64,000 nt of DNA from Deltaproteobacteria bacterium (lineage in GTDB: Bacteria; Desulfobacterota; Binatia; JACPRU01), in NCBI GenBank assembly GCA_016189835.1, contig JACPRU010000023.1:1-64000 (forward strand), in the 5' to 3' direction. The position numbers were made by a program, and so were the translations under genes. Positions 1-10,186 of this stretch are shown one piece after another. Numbering within the stretch: position 1 is the stretch's first letter; each line of letters begins with the position of its first letter. Under the pieces are notes generated by a model. That model was not told the origin of the DNA and did not search any database. It was given only the letters and a program-made list of their open reading frames with translations.

Positions 1-1043
1 CCTCCGGCCCCCTTGGCTTGTTCCGCCCTCGGCGCGGAGCCCTGGGGCCGCGAACGGCCCGGGTCGGCGGCAAGCGCCTTGGGACGATCGCCCTGCGCCG
101 GGCGCGGGTTCGGCGAGGTCGCGCTCTCGCTCGGTCGATTCGCATTGGGCGCCGGCAGCGTGCCGCGATCGGCCTGGCCGGCGCCGGCCAGGCCCATGGC
201 CTCGGGACTGGCGGGAGCCGAGCGCGATGGGCCGGCGTTCTTCATGCGCCGGCCGACGATCGCCGGCCCGCCCCGGTCGTCGTGGACCGGCGAGGTCCGC
301 TCGGGGATCCGGCCCGCGAACTGTTGCGAGGAGCCGGACCCCAGGATCGCGCGTTGCAGTGCTTGCGGCAGGTCGGTCCAGAACGTGGACGAAGAAGTGA
401 CGCCCTCCTCCGCGTCCGACTCCGCGCCGCCCTCCTCGCCGGCGGGCGGCGGCGTCTGGTCGGAAGCGTCGCGACCTGCCTCCCCCGGCGAGGGCGCGGA
501 GCGGGCGGACGAAGGAATTCTCCCGGCGGTGAGCGCGGCCAGAAGCAGCGCGAACGCGAAGAACCAGACGCTTCTCGGGATGAAGCGCGGGACGAGCCGG
601 CGCGGCTCCCAGGTCGGCAGCAGCCGCAGGTTCTCGTGCAGCAGGAAAGTCCACAGCCGGGAACGCCGCCCGTCGGGGCCCGCCGCGCAGAGCGTCGCCA
701 GGCGCTCCTGCAATCCCGCGCGACCGTCGATCACCAGCGCGGCGTGCGCGCTCGGCACCCAGGCGGCGTGGAACCGGCGGGCGCAGCCGAGGGCGATCGT
801 CACGACGCCCGCGAGAAGAGCCCACGTCGCCGCCGCGAAACCCGCCGGCGAGAGCCGGAACGCGAGCGCGACGAGGACGGCGAACGCCGTCAGCGCGGCG
901 CCGGCCGCGACGAACAAGGCGTGCTCGATCGACAGCCGGTTCATGCGCCTGCGCCCGTGCGACATCTGCGCCGCGATGCTGCCGAGTGCGCGCTCCACCG
1001 GCGTGAGCTCGCGAGGGCGAAAGGGGGGCGCGGCATCCGGCAT
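1..1043 (-). CDS. Membrane protein with two N-terminal TM segments, DUF4175-like, truncated at window edge
   Basis: Open minus-strand frame from ATG at ~1043 running off the left edge (MPDAAPPFRPRELTPVERALGSIAAQMSHGRRRMNRLSIEHALFVAAGAALTAFAVLVALAF...HAALVIDGRAGLQERLAT...). Not in the ORF track because it has no stop inside the window. Confidence 0.6.
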   Translation of the reverse strand, partial: MPDAAPPFRPRELTPVERALGSIAAQMSHGRRRMNRLSIEHALFVAAGAALTAFAVLVALAFRLSPAGFAAATWALLAGVVTIALGCARRFHAAWVPSAHAALVIDGRAGLQERLATLCAAGPDGRRSRLWTFLLHENLRLLPTWEPRRLVPRFIPRSVWFFAFALLLAALTAGRIPSSARSAPSPGEAGRDASDQTPPPAGEEGGAESDAEEGVTSSSTFWTDLPQALQRAILGSGSSQQFAGRIPERTSPVHDDRGGPAIVGRRMKNAGPSRSAPASPEAMGLAGAGQADRGTLPAPNANRPSESATSPNPRPAQGDRPKALAADPGRSRPQGSAPRAEQAKGAG

Positions 1044-1173
1044 GGCCAGTTCCTGTTCATAGGGAAGGCCCGCGGACGGGTCAACGACGAGAATCGCGGC
1101 GGGGGCCGAAAGATCCGTTGAAAGCGCCGGAACCCTGGGTTACGATCCGGCGCAACGCGAGAGAGCCCGGGCG

Positions 1174-1455
1174 ATGTCCGCCGACAAAGTCATCACGGAG
1201 CGGATCCTCAACGTCCTTCGGCCGTATGCGTCGAACTGGAGCGGAACGCTCAGCCGCGGCGATCTGGTGATCCCGCAGAGCGAGGTGCCGCGACTGATCC
1301 GCGAGGTTCTCACCGTGGCGCACGAGATCGCCGAGCGTCACGGCGAAGCCGGTGATCTCGAGGTGTTCCAGGCGCTGATGAGCGGCCGCGCCTCACCGTC
1401 GATCCAGGACCAGGTCGCCGATCTGAAGCGACGCTTCCTGATCCTCGCGCGTTGA
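1174..1455 (+). CDS. Small hypothetical protein (93 aa)
   Basis: ORF MSADKVITERILNVLRPYASNWSG...; overlaps the next gene at TTGA. Confidence 0.6.
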   Translation: MSADKVITERILNVLRPYASNWSGTLSRGDLVIPQSEVPRLIREVLTVAHEIAERHGEAGDLEVFQALMSGRASPSIQDQVADLKRRFLILAR

Positions 1456-2390
1456 GCGTGGCCGAGCCTCCGTCCAGGCCGCGGCGCTGGCTCACGCAGA
1501 GCCCGGGGATCGACGAGCACTTCAGCGTCGCCCGCTATGTGGCGCACCTCGCCCGCTCGAGCTTCGTCGCGACGCGACACCCGCCGCCTCGCCCCCGCTT
1601 GCGCATCGCCGCGAGCGAGATCGGCGTCACGTTCATCGGCCACGCGACCGTGCTGATCGAGATCGACGGCGTCACCATCCTCACCGATCCGGTGCTCTCC
1701 GAGCGGCTGTTCGTCGTCAAGCGCCTGGTCTCCCCCGGCCTGCCGCAGGGCGGCCTGCCGGCCATCGACGTGGTGCTGGTGTCGCACGCTCATCACGATC
1801 ACCTCGACGTGGCGACGCATCGCCGCCTGCCGAAGCGCGACACCATCGCCGTGGTCTCGAGGAATCTCGGCGACCTGCTCTCGCGATCCGGCTACGCGCG
1901 GATCGTCGAGCTGGGGTGGGAAGAGCAGTTCGAGCACAAGGGCGTCCGCATCACGGCGCTCGCCGTGAATCACTGGGGAACGCGCGGGCTGCTCCCCGAT
2001 CGACGTGGCTACGGCGGATTCCTCGTCGAAGGCGCGTCCGGGGCCGTGTTCTTTCCCGGAGACACCGCCTACACCCCGCTCTTTCGCGAGTACGGCCGGC
2101 GCTTCTCGATCGACGTGGCGGTTCTGCCGATCGGCGCCTACCGGCCCGCGTCCTTCCGGCGCGTGCACATGAATCCCGAGGACGCGCTTCAGGCCTTTCT
2201 CGACCTGCGCGCGAGCTTCCTGGTGCCGGTCCACTGGGGTACGTTCGACCTGTCGTACGAGCCCCCCGACGAGCCGCCGCGATGGATTCGCCAGCTGGCC
2301 GCCGATGCCGGCCTGGAAGCGCGCCTCGCGCTGCTCGGGCACGGCGAGGGCCGGGTGTTCCGGGGGAGAAACGGCGAGCGCCCGCGCTGA
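1452..2390 (+). CDS. MBL-fold metallohydrolase (NAPE-PLD / UPF0173-like)
   Basis: HAHHDHLD metal motif, TFIGHATVLIEIDGVTILTDPV, FFPGDTAY, PVHWGTF. Start is TTG 1452 or GTG 1458. Confidence 0.85.
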   Translation: MSVAEPPSRPRRWLTQSPGIDEHFSVARYVAHLARSSFVATRHPPPRPRLRIAASEIGVTFIGHATVLIEIDGVTILTDPVLSERLFVVKRLVSPGLPQGGLPAIDVVLVSHAHHDHLDVATHRRLPKRDTIAVVSRNLGDLLSRSGYARIVELGWEEQFEHKGVRITALAVNHWGTRGLLPDRRGYGGFLVEGASGAVFFPGDTAYTPLFREYGRRFSIDVAVLPIGAYRPASFRRVHMNPEDALQAFLDLRASFLVPVHWGTFDLSYEPPDEPPRWIRQLAADAGLEARLALLGHGEGRVFRGRNGERPR

Positions 2391-2595
2391 GCTACTCCAG
2401 GGCGCGACTTCGCCGTCTTGCACGAAGACGTGAGATGCGAGGTCTCGGTACGCGGCGACCGTCTTGGTCGTGGCGGCGCCGCGCCGAGCTGCTAGGCTAG
2501 GACGCGACTTCGCTGTTTTGCACGAAGATATGAGATACGAGGCCTCAGTACGCGACCACCGTTTAGTTGCGGCTGTGCCGCGCTGAGAGCTACTC
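2389..2595. repeat. Tandem pair of ~100-bp intergenic repeats (units ~2389-2485 and ~2486-2586, then a repeat-start motif GAGCTACTC)
   Basis: The two units align along their length: GCGACTTCGCYGTYTTGCACGAAGAYRTGAGATRCGAGGYCTCRGTACGCG... Period is 100 nt measured from GCGACTT at 2404 to 2504. Confidence 0.85.
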
Positions 2596-3135
2596 GCTCT
2601 CCACCACCGTGCGAGGGGCCGCCGCGGGAGGCATCGGCGCGGGCGGCGGCGCCGTGCTCGGCACCACGAAGCGGCGCCGCGATTCGCGCGCAGCGTCGCG
2701 GTCGGCCGCCCCTGGCTCGGCGCTCGACTCCGCGGCCTTTTCCGCCGGCGTCGGCTGCGCCTCCGGAGGCGGCGTGGCGATCTCGCTCAGCTGCTTCTCG
2801 AGCGCGCGCACGCGATTGCGCAGCGCCCGGTTCTCGCCGCGCCGCCTGCCGAGCTCCCGGCGTAGAGACGCGACGATGGCGCGGAGCCGCTCGGTCTCCT
2901 GCGCGAGCTGCTGCGAATGTTCGTAGCTGCGCCCGAGCTCGTCGCGCAACGCCCTCACGGCGTCGGTGAGGATGTCGAGGCGCAGATCGCGGGCGTCCGG
3001 CGCGGGCGGGGCGCTCGGCGCGACGACCGGTTCCGCCGCGGGCGAGCGCCCGGCGAGGCTTCCGCTGCAGGCGCCCAGTGCCGCGGCCGACGCCAGCGCC
3101 ACGACGACCTGCGCAATGTGGGGGGGCCGTGCCAC
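2590..3135 (-). CDS. Putative lipoprotein with coiled coil
   Basis: GTG start, signal peptide with lipobox-like LGAC|S, then a long heptad-rich region (LRRELGRRRGENRALRNRVRALEKQLSEI). Confidence 0.65.
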   Translation of the reverse strand: MARPPHIAQVVVALASAAALGACSGSLAGRSPAAEPVVAPSAPPAPDARDLRLDILTDAVRALRDELGRSYEHSQQLAQETERLRAIVASLRRELGRRRGENRALRNRVRALEKQLSEIATPPPEAQPTPAEKAAESSAEPGAADRDAARESRRRFVVPSTAPPPAPMPPAAAPRTVVESE

Positions 3136-3170
3136 GCGATCGGCGCCAGACGTATGCGAATCCGGCGGGT

Positions 3171-3875
3171 TTATCCAGAGCGGCGAAACGTCCACAGGAA
3201 GAGCCCCTGCGGCCTTCCCTCCTCGAGCTCGTGTCGAGGACGGCGCTCGCCCTCGAAGCCGCGGCGGCGCAGCTCCGCGACGAAGCGCTCGGCATCGGAG
3301 CGAAACGCGTCGGTCAGATGGATCATGCCGTCCGCGCGCAGGTGTCGCACGAGGAACTCGCAGAGCGGCGCGTAGCTCGCCGGATCGTACACCACCTCGG
3401 CGCCGAGAATGACGTCGAACTCGCGGCCGAGCGCCGCGCGAGTGAAGTCGATACGCGCGCAGTGAACGCGGCGCAGGGCGTTGTGCCGCGCGCTCGCCGC
3501 GGCGAACTCGAGCGCGGCGCGCTCCCGGTCGACGAGCCAAACCTCGGCGCCGAGCGCCGCTGCCACCAACCCCGGCAGACCGAGGCCGCAGCCGAGGTCG
3601 AGAACCCGCCGGCTCGCCAGCGGTCCGCACTCTACCAGAAACCGAGCAAGCGCGCGGGCGCCGATCCACAGGTGCGCCCAGTAGGGAGGCTCCGGCAGCG
3701 CGTCCTCGCGCAGCAGCGCCTGGCGATCGACCAGCTCCTCCAGGCGCGCGACCTGGTAGAGGCACAGGCGGACCCCGCGGTGCTCGAATTCGACGAGCTC
3801 GGCCGGGTAGCCGGCGATGCGTCGCAGTTCGGTGCTCACGCTTGGTTTCATCACCTCCTCTGCCCCGAGGCTCAT
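3171..3875 (-). CDS. Class I SAM-dependent methyltransferase (lysine/nicotinamide N-methyltransferase-like)
   Basis: VLDLGCGLGLPGLVAAALGAEVWLVDRE and DVILGAEVVYDPASY. Confidence 0.8.
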   Translation of the reverse strand: MSLGAEEVMKPSVSTELRRIAGYPAELVEFEHRGVRLCLYQVARLEELVDRQALLREDALPEPPYWAHLWIGARALARFLVECGPLASRRVLDLGCGLGLPGLVAAALGAEVWLVDRERAALEFAAASARHNALRRVHCARIDFTRAALGREFDVILGAEVVYDPASYAPLCEFLVRHLRADGMIHLTDAFRSDAERFVAELRRRGFEGERRPRHELEEGRPQGLFLWTFRRSG

Positions 3876-4015
3876 CAGGCCCGCGGAACGTCTCTTGGAC
3901 TATCAGCAGCGGGCGGCGATCGTCACGCGGCCCCGCGCGGGATCGGCGGGGCGGCGGCGATCGACCTCGCCCGGCGCGCTTGACCCCCGCCGGGGGCTGG
4001 GATAGCGACCCGGCG

Positions 4016-4411
4016 GTGTTCCGAGTGACCGATCTGAAGACGGTGACCGTCGCCACCTCCGACCTGGACGCGGCGGTCGGTGCGTTCCGCGCGAGCTTCG
4101 GCTTGCCGCTCGCCCGAAGCGCGCAGGATGCGGCCGCCGAGACCCGCAGCGCGTTTCTGGGCATCGGCGTGGCCGAGATCGAGATGACCTCGCCGAGCGC
4201 GGCGGATGCACCGCTCGCCCGCGTCCTCGCCGAGCGCGGCGGCGGCCTCCACCAGCTGGTTCTCGAGGTCGACGATCTCGACCGCGCGCGCGACGCGCTC
4301 GCGGCGCGGGGAATCGAGCTGAGCCTCGGGCTCCGCCCCGACGGGCGGCGCGGCGGCTGGCTCGATCCCGGCCGGACCCACGGGGTGCCGATCGTGCTCG
4401 TCGGGCGCTGA
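4016..4411 (+). CDS. VOC/glyoxalase superfamily protein (methylmalonyl-CoA epimerase-like)
   Basis: GTG start; VTDLKTVTVATSDLDAAVGAFRASFGLPLA...GGGLHQLVLEVDDLDRARDALAARGIEL. Confidence 0.75.
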   Translation: MFRVTDLKTVTVATSDLDAAVGAFRASFGLPLARSAQDAAAETRSAFLGIGVAEIEMTSPSAADAPLARVLAERGGGLHQLVLEVDDLDRARDALAARGIELSLGLRPDGRRGGWLDPGRTHGVPIVLVGR

Positions 4412-4435
4412 TCTTCGCGAGCAGACGGCGCCGGC

Positions 4436-5944
4436 ATGTACTCCGGGTCCCCCCTCGAGGCCCTGTTCGATCTCACCGGCGTCCACCCCCTGTGGCGTAC
4501 GCTGCTCGCCCTGGCGCTGCTCGGGTTGACGCGCATCCTCTGGGTGGTCGTTCATCGCCATCCCGCGCGCCGGCGGTTCGGCGGGGCGATCACGTTCCTG
4601 GCCATCGCCTTCGCGGGAGAGGCGGTGATCCCATGGCTGCCGGCGCGCTGGAAGCTCGCCATGACGCTGCGGGCGGTGTCGCTGCTCGCATTTCTGTTCG
4701 GCCTGGTGCGCGCGCTGGTGATCACCGCGGACCTGGCCGCGCGGCGACGGCAAGGCGACTTCTCGTCGATCTTTCGCGACCTGGCGACGCTGATCGTCTA
4801 CGGAGTAGTGATCCTCGTCGTCGCGCGGTTCGAGCTCGGCGTCGACGTGACGCCGCTGCTCGCCACCTCCGCGCTGGTGACCGCGGTCATCGGCCTGGCG
4901 CTGCAGGAGACGCTCGGCAACGTCTTCAGCGGCCTCTCGCTGCAAATGCAGAAGCCGTTCCAGCCCGGCGATTGGGTACGCTTCCAGACGCATCTCGGCC
5001 GGGTGCAAGGCATCGGCTGGCGCTCGACGCGGCTGGTGACGCGGTCGCTCGAGCTGCTCGAAGTGCCCAACGCGGTGCTCGCGCGCGAGGTGCTCACCAA
5101 CTATCGCGGCTCGGCCATCGGCGACGAGCTGTTCGTCGGAACTTCGTACGACGCGCCGCCGAACCGCGTGAAGGAGATCGTGCAGCGCGTCCTGCACCAC
5201 AACCCGCAGATCGCCAAGAGCCCCGCGCCGCAGGTCTGGGTCGTCGAATACGGCGACTTCGCCGTCAAGTACCGCATTCGCTTCTGGATGACCGACTACT
5301 CGCGCCAGGACGACGTGCGCGACGAAATCATGACCAGCTTGTGGTACGCGCTGCGCCGCAACGGCATCGAGATTCCCTACCCGATCCGCACCCTGCGCCT
5401 GACCCGCGCCGCGCGAGCGTCGGCGGTGCTGGATCAGCGGCAGCGCATCTTGATCGCGGCGTTGCGCCAGGTGGACTTCCTGCGCGAGCTCGGCGAAGAA
5501 GAGCTCGGCAGCTTGGCCCCGAACCTCTACGAGGTGGAGTACGGCCGCGGCGAGACGATCTGTCGCGAAGGCGAGGCCGGCGACACGTTCTACGTCCTGC
5601 GCCGGGGGACGGTCGAGGTCCTCGCCCATGGCCCCAACGCCGCCGCCGCTCACGTAGCGGATCTCAGCGCACCGGCGTTCTTCGGGGAGATGTCGCTGCT
5701 CACCGGGGAGCCGCGTTCGGCGACGGTGCGAGCCAAGACCGACGTTGGCGTGGCGGTGGTCGAACGCGAGGGCTTCGAGGGGTTGTTCCGGGCGCGACCG
5801 TCGATCGCCGAGGCGATCTCCCGCGTGCTGGCCGACCGGCAGAGCGAGCTTCGCGAGCGGCGCGAGCGCTTTGCGGCGGACGAGGGGGCGGAGAGGAGCT
5901 CGCAGCGCTTACTGGCCAAGATGCGGGGCATCTTCGGGTTCTGA
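4436..5944 (+). CDS. MscS-family channel fused to a C-terminal cyclic-nucleotide-binding domain
   Basis: MscS pore/beta region (VIGLALQETLGNVFSGLSLQMQKPFQPGDWV) followed by a cNMP domain (GETICREGEAGDTFYVLRRGTVEV...FFGEMSLLTGEPRSATVRA). Confidence 0.92.
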   Translation: MYSGSPLEALFDLTGVHPLWRTLLALALLGLTRILWVVVHRHPARRRFGGAITFLAIAFAGEAVIPWLPARWKLAMTLRAVSLLAFLFGLVRALVITADLAARRRQGDFSSIFRDLATLIVYGVVILVVARFELGVDVTPLLATSALVTAVIGLALQETLGNVFSGLSLQMQKPFQPGDWVRFQTHLGRVQGIGWRSTRLVTRSLELLEVPNAVLAREVLTNYRGSAIGDELFVGTSYDAPPNRVKEIVQRVLHHNPQIAKSPAPQVWVVEYGDFAVKYRIRFWMTDYSRQDDVRDEIMTSLWYALRRNGIEIPYPIRTLRLTRAARASAVLDQRQRILIAALRQVDFLRELGEEELGSLAPNLYEVEYGRGETICREGEAGDTFYVLRRGTVEVLAHGPNAAAAHVADLSAPAFFGEMSLLTGEPRSATVRAKTDVGVAVVEREGFEGLFRARPSIAEAISRVLADRQSELRERRERFAADEGAERSSQRLLAKMRGIFGF

Positions 5945-5965
5945 CTGGTCTAGGCGATGGCTTAG

Positions 5966-6205
5966 CTAGGCGCGAGCCGCGGCGCGCCCGTCGAGGGGAG
6001 CCGTCGCCGAGCGCGCCTCCCCTCCCTCCTCCGCCGGGACGCCGCCCGATCGCGGGCGGATCTGCAAGCGCCCCGACAACGGCAACGCATCAAGCAGCAC
6101 GTTCAGCGAGCCGTCTCGATTGTCGAAGGCGACCCCCACCCGCACCCATCGCGAGCGGTCTCGGCCCTCCGACTTCGACTCGTAGATCGCGTAGACGTCC
6201 TTCAT
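5966..6205 (-). CDS. Small conserved hypothetical protein
   Basis: [50 protein letters not shown]; resembles small proteins seen in deltaproteobacteria. Confidence 0.7.
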   Translation of the reverse strand: MKDVYAIYESKSEGRDRSRWVRVGVAFDNRDGSLNVLLDALPLSGRLQIRPRSGGVPAEEGGEARSATAPLDGRAAARA

Positions 6206-6221
6206 TTCGTTCTCTCCCGGT

Positions 6222-7040
6222 TCATTGGCTGAGCGAGAACTCGAGCGGATTGTTGACGATCGCGCCGCGGGCGGCGCGTGAGGGCGGAGCGGCCGGATGG
6301 CCGGCCTCCGTGTAGGTGACGCGCATCGCAGCCCGCGGAGGTAGCTCTGCGAGGGAGCACGAGATCTCGCTCGGAGCTCCCGCCATCGTCTCGGCCACGG
6401 CGTGGCGCAGGACGATCCCGAACGGCGATCCCGCGCCGGGATCGCCGACCTCGGCCGGCCGGGGGTCGCACCGGCGAGCGTCGAACCAACGCGCCAAGCC
6501 GACCTCGGCGGCCGTGAGTGGCGCCCAGGTCGCATAGCCGGCGTCTCGGCGCACGGGGGCGGCGACCGTCGTCACGCAGAGCTCGGCACCGCACATCGAC
6601 CAATCCTGGTGCAGCGTGCGGCGGTAGAGGACCGTCACGGCCCCCCGCGCAGACGAGCCCAGTACGGCGACCTGCACGGTCTCGCCGCGCAGGCGGACGC
6701 CGCGCGCGGTCTCGGTCCAGTCGAGCCAGTGGAGCACGGGCGGCAGCACGCGCGGGCGAGTACCCGCGTCGCCTGCCCGTGCCGCCAGCCGCCGCGCGAG
6801 CAGGTCGCTCAGCACGTACTCCGCCGGCGACACCGGCCCGTCGGTGCGGAGGTGCTTCTCGGCCTCGAACACGTCCTCGGCCCGCACCTCGCCGCCTTCG
6901 GCGTGTCGATGGAGGACGGAAGCCGCCTCGGCGGGCGTCAGCCGGCTCGCCGATCTCCAGCGGGCGGCAATCGGGTGGACGCCGCCCGGCGACGCGGCGG
7001 CGACGAGCGCGGCGAGAGCGGCCGCCGGCAGGAGAAGCAC
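6222..7040 (-). CDS. Secreted hypothetical protein
   Basis: GTG start with N-terminal signal sequence; no recognised domain. Confidence 0.6.
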   Translation of the reverse strand: MLLLPAAALAALVAAASPGGVHPIAARWRSASRLTPAEAASVLHRHAEGGEVRAEDVFEAEKHLRTDGPVSPAEYVLSDLLARRLAARAGDAGTRPRVLPPVLHWLDWTETARGVRLRGETVQVAVLGSSARGAVTVLYRRTLHQDWSMCGAELCVTTVAAPVRRDAGYATWAPLTAAEVGLARWFDARRCDPRPAEVGDPGAGSPFGIVLRHAVAETMAGAPSEISCSLAELPPRAAMRVTYTEAGHPAAPPSRAARGAIVNNPLEFSLSQ

Positions 7041-7044
7041 CGCG

Positions 7045-8442
7045 CTACCCGCCTTCCCTGCCGCACCACGGCGGCCTCGGCCCGCGCGCGACGGTCTCGG
7101 AGCAGACGCCGGTCACCGGGCGCACGATCCCCGCACCGAGCGAGATGCCATGCCGAAGCATTCGGCGGTGCAGGCTCTGGCGGGTCAAGCCGAGGATTCG
7201 GGCGGCGGCCATCTTGTTGCCGGCCGTCGACGCCAACGCGCGCAAGATGTGAGCGCGCTCGACCGCGCTCGCGGTCAGCAACGGCTCGACCGCCGGGGCC
7301 TGCGCGTCGGATGCGGGGAGCAGCCCGAGGTCCCGCGAGGAGATCCGCTCGGTCGACGCCGACAGCACGCAGACCTCGATCGCCTGCCGCAGCTCGCGGA
7401 TGTTTCCCGGCCAGTCGTGGGCCGCCAGAACGAGCTTGGCGTCCTCGCCGAGCTGCACGGGGAAGCGGCCGAAGCGCAGTGCGGCGCGCGCCGCGAACAG
7501 CTCGGCGAGGGTGAGAACGTCGCCCTGCCGCTCGCGCAGCGCGCGCAGCACGAGCTCGGAGCCGCGTAGCCGATAGAACAGATCCGCGCGGAATCGGCCG
7601 CGCTCGATCTCCTTCGGCAGGTCGCGATTGGTGGCCGCGACGATCCGGCAAGCGAGCGCGCGCGACTGCGAGCTGCCCAGCCGACGGACGCGGCGTTCCT
7701 CGAGCAAGCGCAGCAGCTTCGCTTGGGCGGGCTGCGGAAGCTCGCCGACTTCGTCGAGGAAGACCGTGCCGTCGCCCGCGGCCTCGAACTGCCCCGGCCG
7801 GTCGCCGACCGCGCCGGTGTAGGCGCCGCGGGAATGGCCGAACAGCTCGCTCTCGAGGATGCTGTCGGGAAGCTCCGCGCAATTGATGGCGAGGAAGGGC
7901 TGGTCGCGGCGGCGGCCGAGGACGTGGACGGCGCGTGCGATCATCTCCTTGCCGGTTCCCGTCTCGCCGCGGATCAACACCGGTAGGGTCTGGTCCGCGA
8001 GGCGCGCGAGACGCTCGAAGAGCGGAGCGGTCTCCGTCCAGTCGCCGACCCAGCCGACGCACGGATGGCATCGGTCGTCGAGGGCGAGGAGGAGGCAGCC
8101 GGGCGATTGCAGCACGTCGCCGCGCGAGAGCCGGCGCAGATTCGCGCCGAGCGCGTCGGCCGCCGGAAGCTCGGCGGTCACCTCCTCGATGGCCGAGCGG
8201 GCGACGAGAACCACGGCGCGTGCGTCCCGCCCGTGCGCAACCCGCGACGCAACGTCCCCCGCCGTCGGCGAGCGATTGCGAGACCACAGCGACTCGACGG
8301 TTCCCGCCGGCAGCTCTTCCCAGCGCACCGTCGCACCGGCGGCCGGTGCGGCCGGCGCCGCGCGCAGCAGCACGTCGCGGAAGTCCCAGCGCAACTCGTG
8401 CGAGCTGCACAAAGGAATGACGATGGGGGAGAGCTCCGGCAT
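7045..8442 (-). CDS. Sigma54-interacting transcriptional activator (AAA+, C-terminal Fis-type HTH)
   Basis: GETGTGKEMIARAVH, variant GAYTGA loop, GTVFLDEVGELP, ...AAARILGLTRQSLHRRMLRHGI. Start chosen at MPELSPIVIPL. Confidence 0.88.
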   Translation of the reverse strand: MPELSPIVIPLCSSHELRWDFRDVLLRAAPAAPAAGATVRWEELPAGTVESLWSRNRSPTAGDVASRVAHGRDARAVVLVARSAIEEVTAELPAADALGANLRRLSRGDVLQSPGCLLLALDDRCHPCVGWVGDWTETAPLFERLARLADQTLPVLIRGETGTGKEMIARAVHVLGRRRDQPFLAINCAELPDSILESELFGHSRGAYTGAVGDRPGQFEAAGDGTVFLDEVGELPQPAQAKLLRLLEERRVRRLGSSQSRALACRIVAATNRDLPKEIERGRFRADLFYRLRGSELVLRALRERQGDVLTLAELFAARAALRFGRFPVQLGEDAKLVLAAHDWPGNIRELRQAIEVCVLSASTERISSRDLGLLPASDAQAPAVEPLLTASAVERAHILRALASTAGNKMAAARILGLTRQSLHRRMLRHGISLGAGIVRPVTGVCSETVARGPRPPWCGREGG

Positions 8443-8688
8443 GGCGTCGGTCCGCAAGGACGCGAATAGCGAGTTCCGTGCCGCGCGGCCGAATCGGCGA
8501 AACCCGTGCCGGCGAGCGGTCTTCGCGAGGGAGATCGCGCCGCCCGGCCGGAGCGTGCCCACGCTCGCTGAAACGGTGCGCTGCACGCGGCCCGCAAGGG
8601 CCCGGATTCGCGCGCCGCGAGCGCGTGAAACCTTCCTTTACGCGAAACGCGAGCCGCGCGCTCGGTTGCCGGCGCCGCCGGCCGGCAC

Positions 8689-9975
<1,287 letters not shown>

Positions 9976-10016
9976 CGCGGCCTCCCTCGCGGGAGAGCGA
10001 CAGGGCGCCGGAAAGC

Positions 10017-10047
10017 ATCGCAAAATAGGTTTTGCGATCTCGCAAAG
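10017..10047. promoter_or_regulatory. 22-bp perfect palindrome plus extra half-site at the response-regulator promoter
   Basis: ATCGCAAAA-TAGG-TTTTGCGAT (10017-10038) followed by CTCGCAAAG; overlaps a minus-strand TTGACT-N18-TATTTT. Confidence 0.6.
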
Positions 10048-10186
10048 TCAACAAGAATTTTCCCGAGCGCGCGAGCGATTGACAGCGGTTCGCGCGGATC
10101 GCTAGGACGCTCGAAGCGAACGTGAGGCGAAGCCTCCAAGCCCATCGATCGCGCGCCGGCGGCGCGGTGCTGGAAGAGGTCCTGCG

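Noticed and set aside
13-1121. Plus-strand ORFs of 349 and 367 aa at the left edge
   Set aside because: Shadow frames of the truncated minus-strand membrane protein, which has plausible TM helices and codon usage.
2492-2586. Reverse-strand peptide QPQLNGGRVLRPRISYLRAK shared with QPQPNDGRLWRPRISYPRAK at ~35.9 kb, possibly coding
   Set aside because: It arises from translating the ~100-bp DNA repeat; the tandem first unit has a 1-nt indel that breaks the frame, and there is no independent start or RBS.
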